A model generated the notes under the pieces. That model saw only the letters and a list, made by a program, of their open reading frames with translations, was not told the origin of the DNA and searched no databases. The position numbers and the translations under genes were made by a program. This document shows positions 1 through 8,041 of a DNA stretch of 64,000 nucleotides, piece after piece. How positions within the stretch are numbered: the first letter of the stretch is position 1; each line of letters opens with the position of its first letter. The DNA lies in contig NZ_CP031310.1 of the NCBI RefSeq assembly GCF_004799665.1, positions 1,418,887-1,482,886 of the forward strand, read 5' to 3'. The stretch is from Halapricum salinum (lineage in GTDB: Archaea > Halobacteriota > Halobacteria > Halobacteriales > Haloarculaceae).

Positions 1-413
1 CTGCCGGGACGATCGAGACCGACCTCCCGGAGTCGCTTCCGGTCACCGTGGGGCCACCGCTGGCCCGCGCGCTTGACAACCTCGTCGAGAACGCCTTGAC
101 CCACGCCGGCGACGAGCCGACGATCCTGGTCAGCGGCGAACGACGGCCCGACTCGAACCACCCGGCAACGGAGGCGACGATATCGGTTGTCGACGACGGC
201 GACGGGATACCGGCCACCGAACGAGCCACGATCTTCGAGGACGAGGATCCGACGAAGCTCGAGCACGGTTCCGGCCTCGGCCTGTGGCTGGTGAAGTGGA
301 TCGTCGAGTCGGCGGGCGGTCGCCTCGACTACGACCGGCGTGACGGCATGACTGTCGTCACGATGTGGCTCCCGGCCGCGACCGACCGGACGGCTGTCCC
401 AGCGGACGACTGA
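1..413 (+). CDS. Sensor histidine kinase, C-terminal part (cut by window edge)
   Basis: The open frame enters from the left edge, so the start is outside the window. The visible 136 residues form a HATPase_c domain. An N-box-like ENALTHA is followed by a G1 box VVDDGDGIP and a G2-type HGSGLGLWLVKWIVE, ending in a short beta strand typical of kinase C-termini. It would use ATP to phosphorylate a histidine in the missing dimerisation domain. The sensor domain and any cognate regulator cannot be seen. Confidence 0.88.
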   Translation, partial: AGTIETDLPESLPVTVGPPLARALDNLVENALTHAGDEPTILVSGERRPDSNHPATEATISVVDDGDGIPATERATIFEDEDPTKLEHGSGLGLWLVKWIVESAGGRLDYDRRDGMTVVTMWLPAATDRTAVPADD

Positions 414-481
414 TCGGATACACAACGCCAGCCCGACTGGGGGCCGGTACTGGTTTCCCGCTGACAGCAGACAGTCGATCT

Positions 482-757
482 ATGTCCTTGCACACGACGC
501 GACTGAAAGCGTACCTCGATCACTTCCTACCGCGTGAGGTCATCGGCCCCGTCATCATCGTCTTCTCCCTGGAGGGGGTGATCGACGGCATCTTCGGCCT
601 GTACGTCCCCGCGGAGTACGCCACACTAGGCTGGGGCGCTGTCTTCGTGCTCTCGCTCGCACTGGTCGCCTACTGGGGCTCTGTCGACGAACCCGCGCTC
701 GAAGAACTCCACGAACGCCTCGACGAACTCGAAGACGAACACGAAGAGAGTACCTGA
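482..757 (+). CDS. Small two-helix membrane protein, unknown function
   Basis: About 91 residues from the ATG at 482, the first ATG after the spacer; the frame stays open further upstream without a better start. An amphipathic N-terminus is followed by two hydrophobic stretches (roughly residues 20-40 and 48-65). The tail is very acidic (EELHERLDELEDEHEES) and probably a short cytoplasmic coiled coil. I recognise no family. It follows the kinase by 68 bp on the same strand and may be co-transcribed. Confidence 0.6.
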   Translation: MSLHTTRLKAYLDHFLPREVIGPVIIVFSLEGVIDGIFGLYVPAEYATLGWGAVFVLSLALVAYWGSVDEPALEELHERLDELEDEHEEST

Positions 758-840
758 GCGCCTCCTACACGATTTCTCCTCGGCGGCCGCCCGTCACTTT
801 CGAAGCCACAACAAATATATATGGCAATACCGAAGAAAAG

Positions 841-856
841 ATTAGGCACGTCTAAT
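841..856 (+). promoter_or_regulatory. DtxR/SirR-type metal-repressor operator
   Basis: The sequence ATTAGGCACGTCTAAT has perfect 5-bp inverted arms (ATTAG/CTAAT) around a 6-bp centre and resembles TTAGGC..CTAA sites attributed to haloarchaeal DtxR-family repressors. It lies 21 bp before the first ATG of the metal ABC operon. It partly overlaps a weak TATA-like TCTAATTTA at 851-859 (27 bp before that ATG) and is downstream of a stronger AAATATATA at 813-821. A repressor here would block transcription when the metal is plentiful. The site is seen; the bound regulator is inferred. Confidence 0.6.
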
Positions 857-877
857 TTAGGGATTTGGTAGATAACT

Positions 878-1951
878 ATGTCACGAGAACTACGCGATAA
901 CGGAGGGATGACGCGACGGGACGCGATTCGCGCAGGCTGTGGGGCGGCGATTGCGGGGCTGGCCGGCTGCGGTGCGCTCCCGAGTGCACCGGCGCGAGGC
1001 GACGATTCTGGGGGGGACGGACCGGTCGCGGTCGCGTCGTTCTTCAGTTTCTTCGACTTCGGCCGCGAGATTGCCGATGGAACGCCGCTGACGGTCGAGA
1101 ATCTGGTTCCAACGGGACTCCACGGCCACGGCTGGGAACCGAACGCGAGTATCACGCAGCGGATCATCGACGCAGACGCGTTCGTCCACGTCGGCGCGGA
1201 CTTCCAGCCCTGGGCCGACCGCGCGATCGACGTCCTCGAAGCCGACGACGTCGACACGGCGCTGATCAACGCCCGAGAGGGGGTCGAACTGGTGGACCTC
1301 GCTGCCTCGCTCGACCCCGACGAGGAGGGTGTCGGCTCCCAGCGCGGGAAGGACCCGCACTTCTGGCTCGACCCCCGGCGTGCAAAGCAGTCCGTCGACA
1401 ACATCGCCGACGGCTTTGCTGACCTTCTCCCCGAGCACGCCGACGCCTTCCGCGACAACGCCGCGACGTACAAGCGTGAGGTGCTCGACCGGATCGACGC
1501 CGATTACCAGGACATCTTCGACCGCGCCGATCGGGACATCGTCCAGCTGGCCGCCCACAACGCCTTCCAGTACATCGGCGTCCGCTACGGCGTGCGGATG
1601 CGACCGCTGGTCACCAATCTGGCGGCGAGCGGCGACGTCAAGCCCGCCGACATCCGCGAGGCGACCGAAGTCATCCGCGAGAACGACATCCGCTACATCG
1701 CCAACGGCGTCTTCGAGTCCCAGACGCCGGCCCAGCAACTCGTCCGCGAGACACAGGTCGAGGCGTACTTCCCCGTGACGCCGTACGCCGGCGTTCGTGA
1801 GGAATGGGTCGAACAGAACTGGGGCTACGAGGAGATCGCCGACAACATCAATATGCCCACCTTCGAGATCGTCCTCGGCAACGAGACGCCCGCCGAGGCC
1901 GCACCCTGGGACGGCTGGGTCGAGCAGTGGGAGAACTTCGAACCGATATGA
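878..1951 (+). CDS. Metal ABC transporter substrate-binding lipoprotein (ZnuA/MntC type)
   Basis: Captures zinc or manganese outside the cell for the ABC permease encoded next. The N-terminus has a twin-arginine signal (MTRRDAIRAG, from the internal ATG at 908) ending in lipobox LAGC, so it is a Tat-exported lipoprotein. Metal-site motifs include HGHGW near residue 82, DPHFWLDP near 159-166 and AAHNAF near 225. Length (357 aa) is normal for the family. Either ATG (878 or 908) could be used; 908 starts directly at the Tat motif. The stop overlaps the ATPase start (ATGA). A DtxR-type site precedes the gene. Metal specificity is not resolved. Confidence 0.88.
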   Translation: MSRELRDNGGMTRRDAIRAGCGAAIAGLAGCGALPSAPARGDDSGGDGPVAVASFFSFFDFGREIADGTPLTVENLVPTGLHGHGWEPNASITQRIIDADAFVHVGADFQPWADRAIDVLEADDVDTALINAREGVELVDLAASLDPDEEGVGSQRGKDPHFWLDPRRAKQSVDNIADGFADLLPEHADAFRDNAATYKREVLDRIDADYQDIFDRADRDIVQLAAHNAFQYIGVRYGVRMRPLVTNLAASGDVKPADIREATEVIRENDIRYIANGVFESQTPAQQLVRETQVEAYFPVTPYAGVREEWVEQNWGYEEIADNINMPTFEIVLGNETPAEAAPWDGWVEQWENFEPI

Positions 1952-2856
1952 GCACGACTGACTCCGACTCCACGGCGGACGGGACCGCACGGCAGGCCGC
2001 CAGCGACGCCGATTCGGGCACGGAGGTAACCGGCCCCGTCGTCGACCTCCAGGACGTGACCTTCGGCTACACGGCGACGCCCGTCATCGAGGACGTCTCG
2101 CTGACGATCGACTCGGGCGAGTACGTGGCAATGGTCGGGCCGAACGGCTCGGGCAAGTCCACGCTGATGCAGCTCCTCCTGGGACTGCTCGAACCCGACA
2201 CTGGATCGGCCCAGCTGTTCGGTGAGCGCGCCAGCCGCTTCGACGACGGCGAGCGGATCGGCTACGTCGCCCAGCACGCAAGCGCCGCCAAGGAGATGCC
2301 CATTACCGTCCGCGAAGTCGTGAAGATGGGCCGGTTCGCCCACCTCGATCTGGGCCGGGTCGGTGGTGGCGACCCGATCCTCGACGCGCTGCGCGAGAAA
2401 CCGCTCGCGACCGCGCGAGAGATCCTGAACACCGTCTTCGGCCGACTATCCGCCGCTGATTGGAACGCCGTCGACGACGCCCTGGAGACGGTCGGGATGA
2501 GCGCGTTCGTCGACCGCCGGATCACGCAGCTCTCGGGCGGCCAGCGCCAGCGAGCCTTCATCGCGCGAGCGCTCGCGAGCGAAGCCGACCTGCTCGTGCT
2601 CGACGAGCCGACAGTCGGGGTCGACGCCGAGTCGGTCGACGCCTTCTACGACCTGCTGGCGTCGCTCAACGCCCAGGGGATCACCGTCCTCCTCATCGAA
2701 CACGACCTCGGCGCGGTCGTCGAACACGCCGACCGCGTCGTCTGTCTGAATCGCGAGATCTACTTCGACGGCCCCACGGAGGAATTCGTCGAGAGCGACG
2801 CGCTCGCCCGCGCGTTCGGCACAGAGGCGCGCTTCCTCTCGGGGGTGGGCGAATGA
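1948..2856 (+). CDS. Metal ABC transporter ATP-binding protein (ZnuC type)
   Basis: Cytoplasmic ATPase that powers metal uptake. Walker A GPNGSGKST is at residues 64-72, the signature LSGGQ begins near 195, then Walker B LLVLDEPT and switch IEHD. The ATG at 1948 overlaps the upstream stop, so translation is probably coupled. About 35 extra residues with a VGGGDPILDAL core sit between the Q-loop region and the signature, which I infer contact the permease. An N-terminal extension of about 25 acidic, low-complexity residues precedes the ABC core. Confidence 0.93.
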   Translation: MSTTDSDSTADGTARQAASDADSGTEVTGPVVDLQDVTFGYTATPVIEDVSLTIDSGEYVAMVGPNGSGKSTLMQLLLGLLEPDTGSAQLFGERASRFDDGERIGYVAQHASAAKEMPITVREVVKMGRFAHLDLGRVGGGDPILDALREKPLATAREILNTVFGRLSAADWNAVDDALETVGMSAFVDRRITQLSGGQRQRAFIARALASEADLLVLDEPTVGVDAESVDAFYDLLASLNAQGITVLLIEHDLGAVVEHADRVVCLNREIYFDGPTEEFVESDALARAFGTEARFLSGVGE

Positions 2857-3938
2857 GCGCCGACGCCGTCGCCGCACTGCTGACGGGTGGCCCCGAAGTC
2901 GCCGACCTGTCTCTGGTACTCCCGCTCCAGTTCGGACTGGGTGTCGTCGGCGAGGTCGTCTTCGGCGTCCTCCTGTGGGTCCTCGACCAGTGGTACTGGC
3001 TGCTGGACTGGGTGTACTACTTCACGGGCGTGGAGATGCTGAACCCGGACTACCGGTACATGCAACGGGCGCTTCTGGTCGGCCTGTGTATCGGCGTGAT
3101 GGCGCCGCTCATCGGGACCTTCCTCGTCCACCGCCAGCTCGCACTGATCGGCGACGCGCTGGCCCACACTGCCTTCGCCGGCGTGGCCATCGGACTCTTC
3201 CTGAACAGCGTCATCGACCTGGGGGTATCGCCCTACCTCACTGCCGTCGTCGTCGCGATGATCGCGGCGTTGTTCATCGAGTTGATCTCGGAGGTCACCG
3301 ACGCCTACAACGACGTCTCGATGGCGATCGTCCTCTCGACGGGATTCGCGCTGGGGACGACGCTCATCAGCCTCAACGCTGGCGGACTCGCCGTCGGCGT
3401 CAATCAGTACCTCTTCGGCAACCTCGCCACGGTGTCGCCCCAGAGTGCGGCCATCCTGCTGGTACTGTTCGCCCTGATCGTCGTGACGGTGGTCTTCACC
3501 CGGAACCAGCTCCTGTTCGTCACCTTCGACGAGACGGCCGCCGCCGTCTCCGGGATCTCGGTCAACTGGTACAACCGGGTCGTGGTGATGTTGACGGCGA
3601 TGGTCGTCGTCGGCGCGATGCAGATCATGGGGGTCATCCTCGTCGCCGCGATGCTCGTGGTCCCGGTCGCGGGCGCGACGCAGGTCTCCCGGAGCTTTTC
3701 GGAGTCGCTCGTCCTCTCGGTCGTGCTCGCGGAACTGGCCGTCCTGCTGGGGATCGGCGTCGCCTACTACACCGGCGTCACGGCCGGCGGTATCATCGTC
3801 CTCGTCGCCGTCGGGATCTACGTCTGTACGGTCGTCTTGGGCAAGATCCAGTCGGCGCTCGGCGAGCAGACCACGCCCGACATGGGGAGCATCGACGCCG
3901 AGAGTACAGAGGTCGGCGCTGGCGTCGAGAGCGACTGA
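2853..3938 (+). CDS. Metal ABC transporter permease (ZnuB/MntB type)
   Basis: ABC-3-family membrane subunit of 361 aa with about eight hydrophobic segments. It contains family-like stretches LIGDALAHTAFAGVAIG and MGVILVAAMLVVPVAGA. The ATG at 2853 overlaps the ATPase stop by ATGA, completing a tightly coupled three-gene operon. About 70 residues precede the first conserved helix, including a Trp/Tyr-rich stretch not normally present. The C-terminus is acidic and cytoplasmic. Confidence 0.92.
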   Translation: MSADAVAALLTGGPEVADLSLVLPLQFGLGVVGEVVFGVLLWVLDQWYWLLDWVYYFTGVEMLNPDYRYMQRALLVGLCIGVMAPLIGTFLVHRQLALIGDALAHTAFAGVAIGLFLNSVIDLGVSPYLTAVVVAMIAALFIELISEVTDAYNDVSMAIVLSTGFALGTTLISLNAGGLAVGVNQYLFGNLATVSPQSAAILLVLFALIVVTVVFTRNQLLFVTFDETAAAVSGISVNWYNRVVVMLTAMVVVGAMQIMGVILVAAMLVVPVAGATQVSRSFSESLVLSVVLAELAVLLGIGVAYYTGVTAGGIIVLVAVGIYVCTVVLGKIQSALGEQTTPDMGSIDAESTEVGAGVESD

Positions 3939-3942
3939 TTTA

Positions 3943-4362
3943 TCACACTTCTCGCGGATCGATCCGGTCGACGATCCCGTCGAAGTCGTCGTCGAACGAG
4001 AGCACGTGGTCGATATCGCGCTCCTCGACCAGTGCGATCGTCGTCGCGTCGGTGAAACTCAGCCCGTGATCGTCGTAGCGTTCGAAGACGTCGACGGCCG
4101 CCTCGAACGACGCTCGATCGGTGACGAGCAGCCGAAAGAGATCCCGTTCGCGTAGCTGTTCGCCAACGAGTTGTGCGTCACTGTGCCGACCAGTTCGAGC
4201 GTGCGTGAGCGTCACCGTCTCGTCGTAGATGTGATCCGTGATCGACGGGCGGCCGTACGCGCCCCGGGCGACTGCTTCCATCGCCGTCTGCGCACTCTCG
4301 TGGCGGGAGGCGTCGCTGTCGTGCTGTGCATAGAGCACTCCCGTGTCGACGACGAGACTCAT
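3943..4362 (-). CDS. vapC: PIN-domain toxin, VapC-like
   Basis: 139-residue PIN-fold ribonuclease, the usual toxin size. Acidic catalytic candidates are the Asp in the opening MSLVVDTG, the Glu in IYDETVTL, the Asp in LSFTDATT and the Asp cluster LSFDDDFDG. These would coordinate Mg2+ to cut RNA (tRNA or rRNA in characterised VapCs). The start overlaps the stop of the upstream antitoxin gene (ATGA), typical of a toxin-antitoxin pair. It faces the metal-transport operon tail-to-tail with a 4-bp gap. Confidence 0.85.
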   Translation of the reverse strand: MSLVVDTGVLYAQHDSDASRHESAQTAMEAVARGAYGRPSITDHIYDETVTLTHARTGRHSDAQLVGEQLRERDLFRLLVTDRASFEAAVDVFERYDDHGLSFTDATTIALVEERDIDHVLSFDDDFDGIVDRIDPREV

Positions 4363-4652
4363 TCGTTGTACGCTTCCTCCTCGTAGAGGATCCGGTCGAT
4401 ATCGTCTTCCGTGGTTTCGACGCCCGAATCGAAGGTATTCGAGAGAAACGCCTCGATCTCCTCGTCGCTGAGGCCTTCGAAGTCGTCCGCGAACGAATCG
4501 AACAGCGCCTCCTTGGACTCGAACTCCCGACTGACGATCCGGTCGAGCAACTCCTGCTGGCTCACCTTCTGGCCCCGTTCGAGCCGCAACTCTGCCTGGA
4601 GTTGCTCCAGTTTGTCTTTCGCGTCTTCGCCCAGTTTCACCGACGTCGCCAT
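4359..4652 (-). CDS. vapB: VapB-like antitoxin
   Basis: 97-residue acidic protein. The N-terminus ATSVKLGEDAKDKLEQLQAEL fits a DNA-binding ribbon-helix-helix. The C-terminal half is strongly acidic and would wrap the toxin's active site. It ends in an ATGA overlap with the toxin gene. A perfect palindrome lies just upstream, as expected for an autoregulated pair. Confidence 0.8.
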   Translation of the reverse strand: MATSVKLGEDAKDKLEQLQAELRLERGQKVSQQELLDRIVSREFESKEALFDSFADDFEGLSDEEIEAFLSNTFDSGVETTEDDIDRILYEEEAYNE

Positions 4653-4661
4653 ACCCAGATA

Positions 4662-4673
4662 TAGTAGCTACTA
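4662..4673 (-). promoter_or_regulatory. Palindromic operator before vapBC
   Basis: TAGTAGCTACTA is a perfect 12-bp palindrome 9 bp upstream of the antitoxin start. On the minus strand the element TTGTAG occurs just beside it and again about 17 bp further upstream, flanking a TATTTT promoter-like box near 4677-4683. Binding of the VapB-VapC complex here would shut off its own promoter. That role is inferred from other vapBC loci. Confidence 0.5.
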
Positions 4674-4786
4674 CAAAATAGAACTTTCTACAACAATGCC
4701 GAAAACGAGAAACTTCGGGACAATTCTCGACAGCCGGCGCGGGTCCGGGGGAAGACTTAAGCGATTCCCAAATCCCATGTTAGTCC

Positions 4787-6850
4787 ATGACACTCCCGTT
4801 ACAGTCCCAGGAGGTGACGCGGCCGACGTTCTGGCAGATCAGCGACGTCGGCAAGGCCGTCTTCTACTACCTGGCAGCCGTCGCGATCCTCGTCCTGCTG
4901 TTCGGAATCTACGAGCGCGTGCGCCGCTACACTCGCGGCAGCGAGGACCCCTTCCCCCGACTCGACGACCTGCCCGGACGCGTCCTCTCGGCCACTCGAT
5001 CTATCGGGTCGAATCGGCCGCTGTTCGACCGCGACCTCGTCGGCGGCTTCATGCACGCCGCGGTCATGTGGGGCTTTCTGACGCTGCTGATGGCCACGAC
5101 GATCCTCGCGATCGACATGGACGGCTACCAGCTCATCTTCGGTGAGTCCTTTTTCGTCGGTGATTTCTACCTCTCCTATTCGCTCGTCGTCGACTTCATG
5201 GGCCTCGTCTTCGTGGTGGGCCTCGGGATCGCGCTCTGGCGGCGTTACGCTCGGCGGATGGACCGACTGCACGGGAAACACACCTCCCTGGAAGACGACC
5301 TCTTTCTGTGGACGCTCTTTCTCCTGGGCGTCGGCGGGTATCTCACCGAGGGCGTCCGCATCCTGGGGCAGAACTTCCCCGATCACGAGAGCGTGAGTTT
5401 CGCCGGCTGGTTCGTCGCCGACTCGCTCGCGTTCGCAGGGATGACACCCGCGATGGCCAAAGACTTCTACCCCGTGACTTGGTGGAGTCACGCGATTCTC
5501 GCGCTCGTGTTCGTCGCGGCGATCCCCTACGCCAAGCCGTTCCACATGCTCTCGTCGTTCGCCAACACCGTCGCCCACGACGAGCAGGCGGGCACGCGCC
5601 TCCCGCGGGTTCCCGAGGACCTCGAACCCGACGAGATCGGCGCCACGGATCTGGAATCGTTCTCGTGGAAACAACTCCTGGATCAGGACGCCTGCACCAA
5701 GTGCGGCCGCTGTTCGTCGGTCTGTCCCGCCAAAGCCTCGGGCCGGCCGCTCGATCCCCGTGACGTGATCCTCGACCTGAAATCCTACCGCGAACAGGTT
5801 GACGCCGGTGGCGATACGGTCGAGATCGTCGCCGACGGCGGCACCTCGGTGATCGATTCCAGCACGATGGAATCGTGCATGGCCTGCATGGCCTGCATGG
5901 ACGCCTGCCCGGTCGACATCGAGCACCTCACCCACTTCACGGACATGAACCGCCGCCTCACCGAGACGGGCCAGATGGACGAGCACGTCCAGGACGCCAT
6001 GATGAACGTCTTCCAGCACGGGAACACCTTCGGCGACCCCGAGCGCAAGCGCCCCGACTGGACCGACGATCTCGACTTCGAGGTGCCCGACGCTCGCGAC
6101 CAGTCAGTCGAGTACCTCTGGTACGTCGGCGACTACCCGAGTTACGACGAGCGCAACCAGAACGTCGCGAAAGCCCTGGCCACGCTCTTCGAGCGCGCGG
6201 GAATCGACTACGGCATCCTCTACGAGGCCGAGCAGACCGACGGCAACGACGTCCGCCGCGTCGGCGAGGAGGGCCTCTACGAGATGCTCGTCGAGGACAA
6301 CGCCGCCGCCATTCAGGACTGTGAGTTCGAACACATCGTCACGACCGACCCCCACAGCTACAACACCTTCAAGAACGAGTATCCGGAGTTCGAGGCCTGT
6401 GAGTGGGACGAATCGGACGTCAGCCACTACACGCAGGTCCTCGCCGATCTCGTCCAGCGCGGTGCGCTCTCGCCCCGCGGTCTCGACGGCACCGTCACGT
6501 ACCACGACCCCTGTCACCTCGGGCGGTACAACGGCGTCTTCGAGCCGCCCCGCGAACTGGTCGAGTCGACCGGGGTCGAACTGGTGGAGATGCCCCGGAA
6601 CCGATCGGATAGTTTCTGCTGTGGTGGCGGCGGCGGCGGCCTCTGGATGGATCTGGAGGAGGAATCAAAGCCGAGCGAAGAGCGCCTCCGGGAGGCGCTG
6701 GAAGACACGCCGAGCGAGACCGTCGATCGGTTCGTCGTCGCCTGTCCGATGTGCGTGACGATGTACGAGGACGGCCGCAAGACCGGCGGCTACGAGGACG
6801 AACTCGAAATTGTGGATCTGACCGAGTTGCTGGTCGAGGCGACCGAGTAA
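4787..6850 (+). CDS. Membrane-bound heterodisulfide-reductase-like iron-sulfur oxidoreductase
   Basis: 687 aa. An N-terminal NarI-like membrane domain has about five helices in residues 20-250 with several His, probably haem-binding. It is followed by two [4Fe-4S] motifs (CTKCGRCSSVCP near 303; CMACMACMDACP near 363). Two CCG-type domains end the protein, seen in YHDPCHLGRYNG near 571 and SFCCGGGGGG near 610. This HdrE-HdrD-like fusion resembles proteins proposed to pass electrons from electron-transfer flavoprotein to menaquinone. No hdrABC or etf genes adjoin. A CTTAAG element about 27 bp upstream of the ATG suggests a nearly leaderless transcript. Confidence 0.85.
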   Translation: MTLPLQSQEVTRPTFWQISDVGKAVFYYLAAVAILVLLFGIYERVRRYTRGSEDPFPRLDDLPGRVLSATRSIGSNRPLFDRDLVGGFMHAAVMWGFLTLLMATTILAIDMDGYQLIFGESFFVGDFYLSYSLVVDFMGLVFVVGLGIALWRRYARRMDRLHGKHTSLEDDLFLWTLFLLGVGGYLTEGVRILGQNFPDHESVSFAGWFVADSLAFAGMTPAMAKDFYPVTWWSHAILALVFVAAIPYAKPFHMLSSFANTVAHDEQAGTRLPRVPEDLEPDEIGATDLESFSWKQLLDQDACTKCGRCSSVCPAKASGRPLDPRDVILDLKSYREQVDAGGDTVEIVADGGTSVIDSSTMESCMACMACMDACPVDIEHLTHFTDMNRRLTETGQMDEHVQDAMMNVFQHGNTFGDPERKRPDWTDDLDFEVPDARDQSVEYLWYVGDYPSYDERNQNVAKALATLFERAGIDYGILYEAEQTDGNDVRRVGEEGLYEMLVEDNAAAIQDCEFEHIVTTDPHSYNTFKNEYPEFEACEWDESDVSHYTQVLADLVQRGALSPRGLDGTVTYHDPCHLGRYNGVFEPPRELVESTGVELVEMPRNRSDSFCCGGGGGGLWMDLEEESKPSEERLREALEDTPSETVDRFVVACPMCVTMYEDGRKTGGYEDELEIVDLTELLVEATE

Positions 6851-6854
6851 GGGC

Positions 6855-7394
6855 TCACGCGCCCGCTTCTTCGAACTCCTCGCGCAGCACGCCGAGATGG
6901 ACCATGTCGACGTACTCGCCGTCGACGGTCGCGGCCTCGCGAGCGACGGCCTCCTCGGTCATCCCGCAGTTTCGGAGGACGCCCAGTGAGGCTTCGTTGC
7001 TCGCGAGCGCTCGTCCGCGGACGCGGTGCAGACGCAACTCCTCGAAGGCGTAGGCGACCACGAGTCGGGCCGCCTCGGTCATGATCCCCTGCCCGTGTAC
7101 GTCGGGCGCGAGCCAGTAGCCGATCTCGGCGTGACCGGCCTGCTGGTCGAGATCGAACAACCAGATCAGCCCACGGATCTCACCGTCGATCGAGACCGCG
7201 AGGTCGACGGACTCCTCGTCCGAGAGGCGCTCCTCGAAGAACTCCTGCCACGACTCGGCGTTCTTCGGTTGGACCATCGTCAGCGGTCGGCGGACCTGCG
7301 GGTCGGCGAGGGTATCTCGAACGAACTCGAGGTCGTCCTCCTCGATAGTCCGCAACGCGACTCGCTCGCCACGCAGGAAGGCCCCGCCGGGCAT
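6855..7394 (-). CDS. GNAT family N-acetyltransferase (RimJ/RimL-like), copy 2
   Basis: 179 aa from the ATG at 7394, chosen because its MPGGAF start matches the upstream paralogue and overlaps that gene's stop in TAATG. It shows the RimJ/RimL pattern: an ALRTIEEDDLEFVRD opening, central AEIGYWLAPDVHGQGIMTEA with the acetyl-CoA loop, and RVRGRALASNEASLGVLRNCG. It would acetylate protein N-termini or a small amine; the substrate is unknown. Last gene of a two-gene operon. Confidence 0.88.
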   Translation of the reverse strand: MPGGAFLRGERVALRTIEEDDLEFVRDTLADPQVRRPLTMVQPKNAESWQEFFEERLSDEESVDLAVSIDGEIRGLIWLFDLDQQAGHAEIGYWLAPDVHGQGIMTEAARLVVAYAFEELRLHRVRGRALASNEASLGVLRNCGMTEEAVAREAATVDGEYVDMVHLGVLREEFEEAGA

Positions 7395-7933
7395 TAGAAC
7401 GCCTCCGAGCCGACCCACTCCTCGTCCAGCAGGCCGTAGAAGTGGGTGTCGACGTACTCGCCGCGGACGTACTTCTCGTCGCGCTGGACGCCCTCGTGGG
7501 TGAACCCCAGTTTCTCCAGCAGGCGCTGAGAGGCGGCGTTGGTGTCGAGTGCGCGGGCACGGATTCGGTGGAGCCGCCGCTCGTCGAAGGCGTAGTCGAG
7601 CAGCAGCGCGGCCATCTCCGTCCCGTAGCCCTCGCCCTGGGCCTCGGGGGCGAGCCAGTAGGCGATTTCGGCGTGGCCGGCAGACTCGTCGACGCGGAAC
7701 AGCATGGCGTAGCCGATCGGCTCGTCGTCGACACAGGCCAGGAGGCCGACGTCGTCGCCGTCGTACATGTCCTCGAAGCGCTCGCGCTGGGCTTCCAGGT
7801 TCGTGGGCCGGTCGAACGTCATCGGATGGCGGATCGCCGGGTCGTTGCTGTGATCGCGGAGGAATTCGAGATCGTCCTCTTCGACGGGTCGGAGGGCGAC
7901 GTCGTCGCCCACGAGGAACGCACCACCGGGCAT
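7394..7933 (-). CDS. GNAT family N-acetyltransferase (RimJ/RimL-like), copy 1
   Basis: 179 aa from the ATG at 7933 (an ATG at 7960 is also in frame). It is closely similar throughout to the next gene, including the MPGGAF start, VALRPVEEDDLEFLRD, AHAEIAYWLAPEAQGEGYGTEM and NAASQRLLEKLGF, so the two are a tandem duplication. Equal length and intact cores suggest both are active, perhaps on different substrates or as a heterodimer (inference). Confidence 0.88.
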   Translation of the reverse strand: MPGGAFLVGDDVALRPVEEDDLEFLRDHSNDPAIRHPMTFDRPTNLEAQRERFEDMYDGDDVGLLACVDDEPIGYAMLFRVDESAGHAEIAYWLAPEAQGEGYGTEMAALLLDYAFDERRLHRIRARALDTNAASQRLLEKLGFTHEGVQRDEKYVRGEYVDTHFYGLLDEEWVGSEAF

Positions 7934-8041
7934 AGCTACACCTGGCTCCGTGGCCGGCATATGTCTATCCCCTGCGTGGGAGGGACTGACAGTCCAGGAG
8001 CGAGCGTTACCGCTTTCCCCGCCAGAGCCGAAAGCCGAGAT

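Noticed and set aside
670-1473. Long minus-strand open frames opposite the metal ABC operon
   Set aside because: Repetitive Ser/Arg-rich composition typical of antisense frames in GC-rich haloarchaeal genes; the plus strand encodes complete known proteins.
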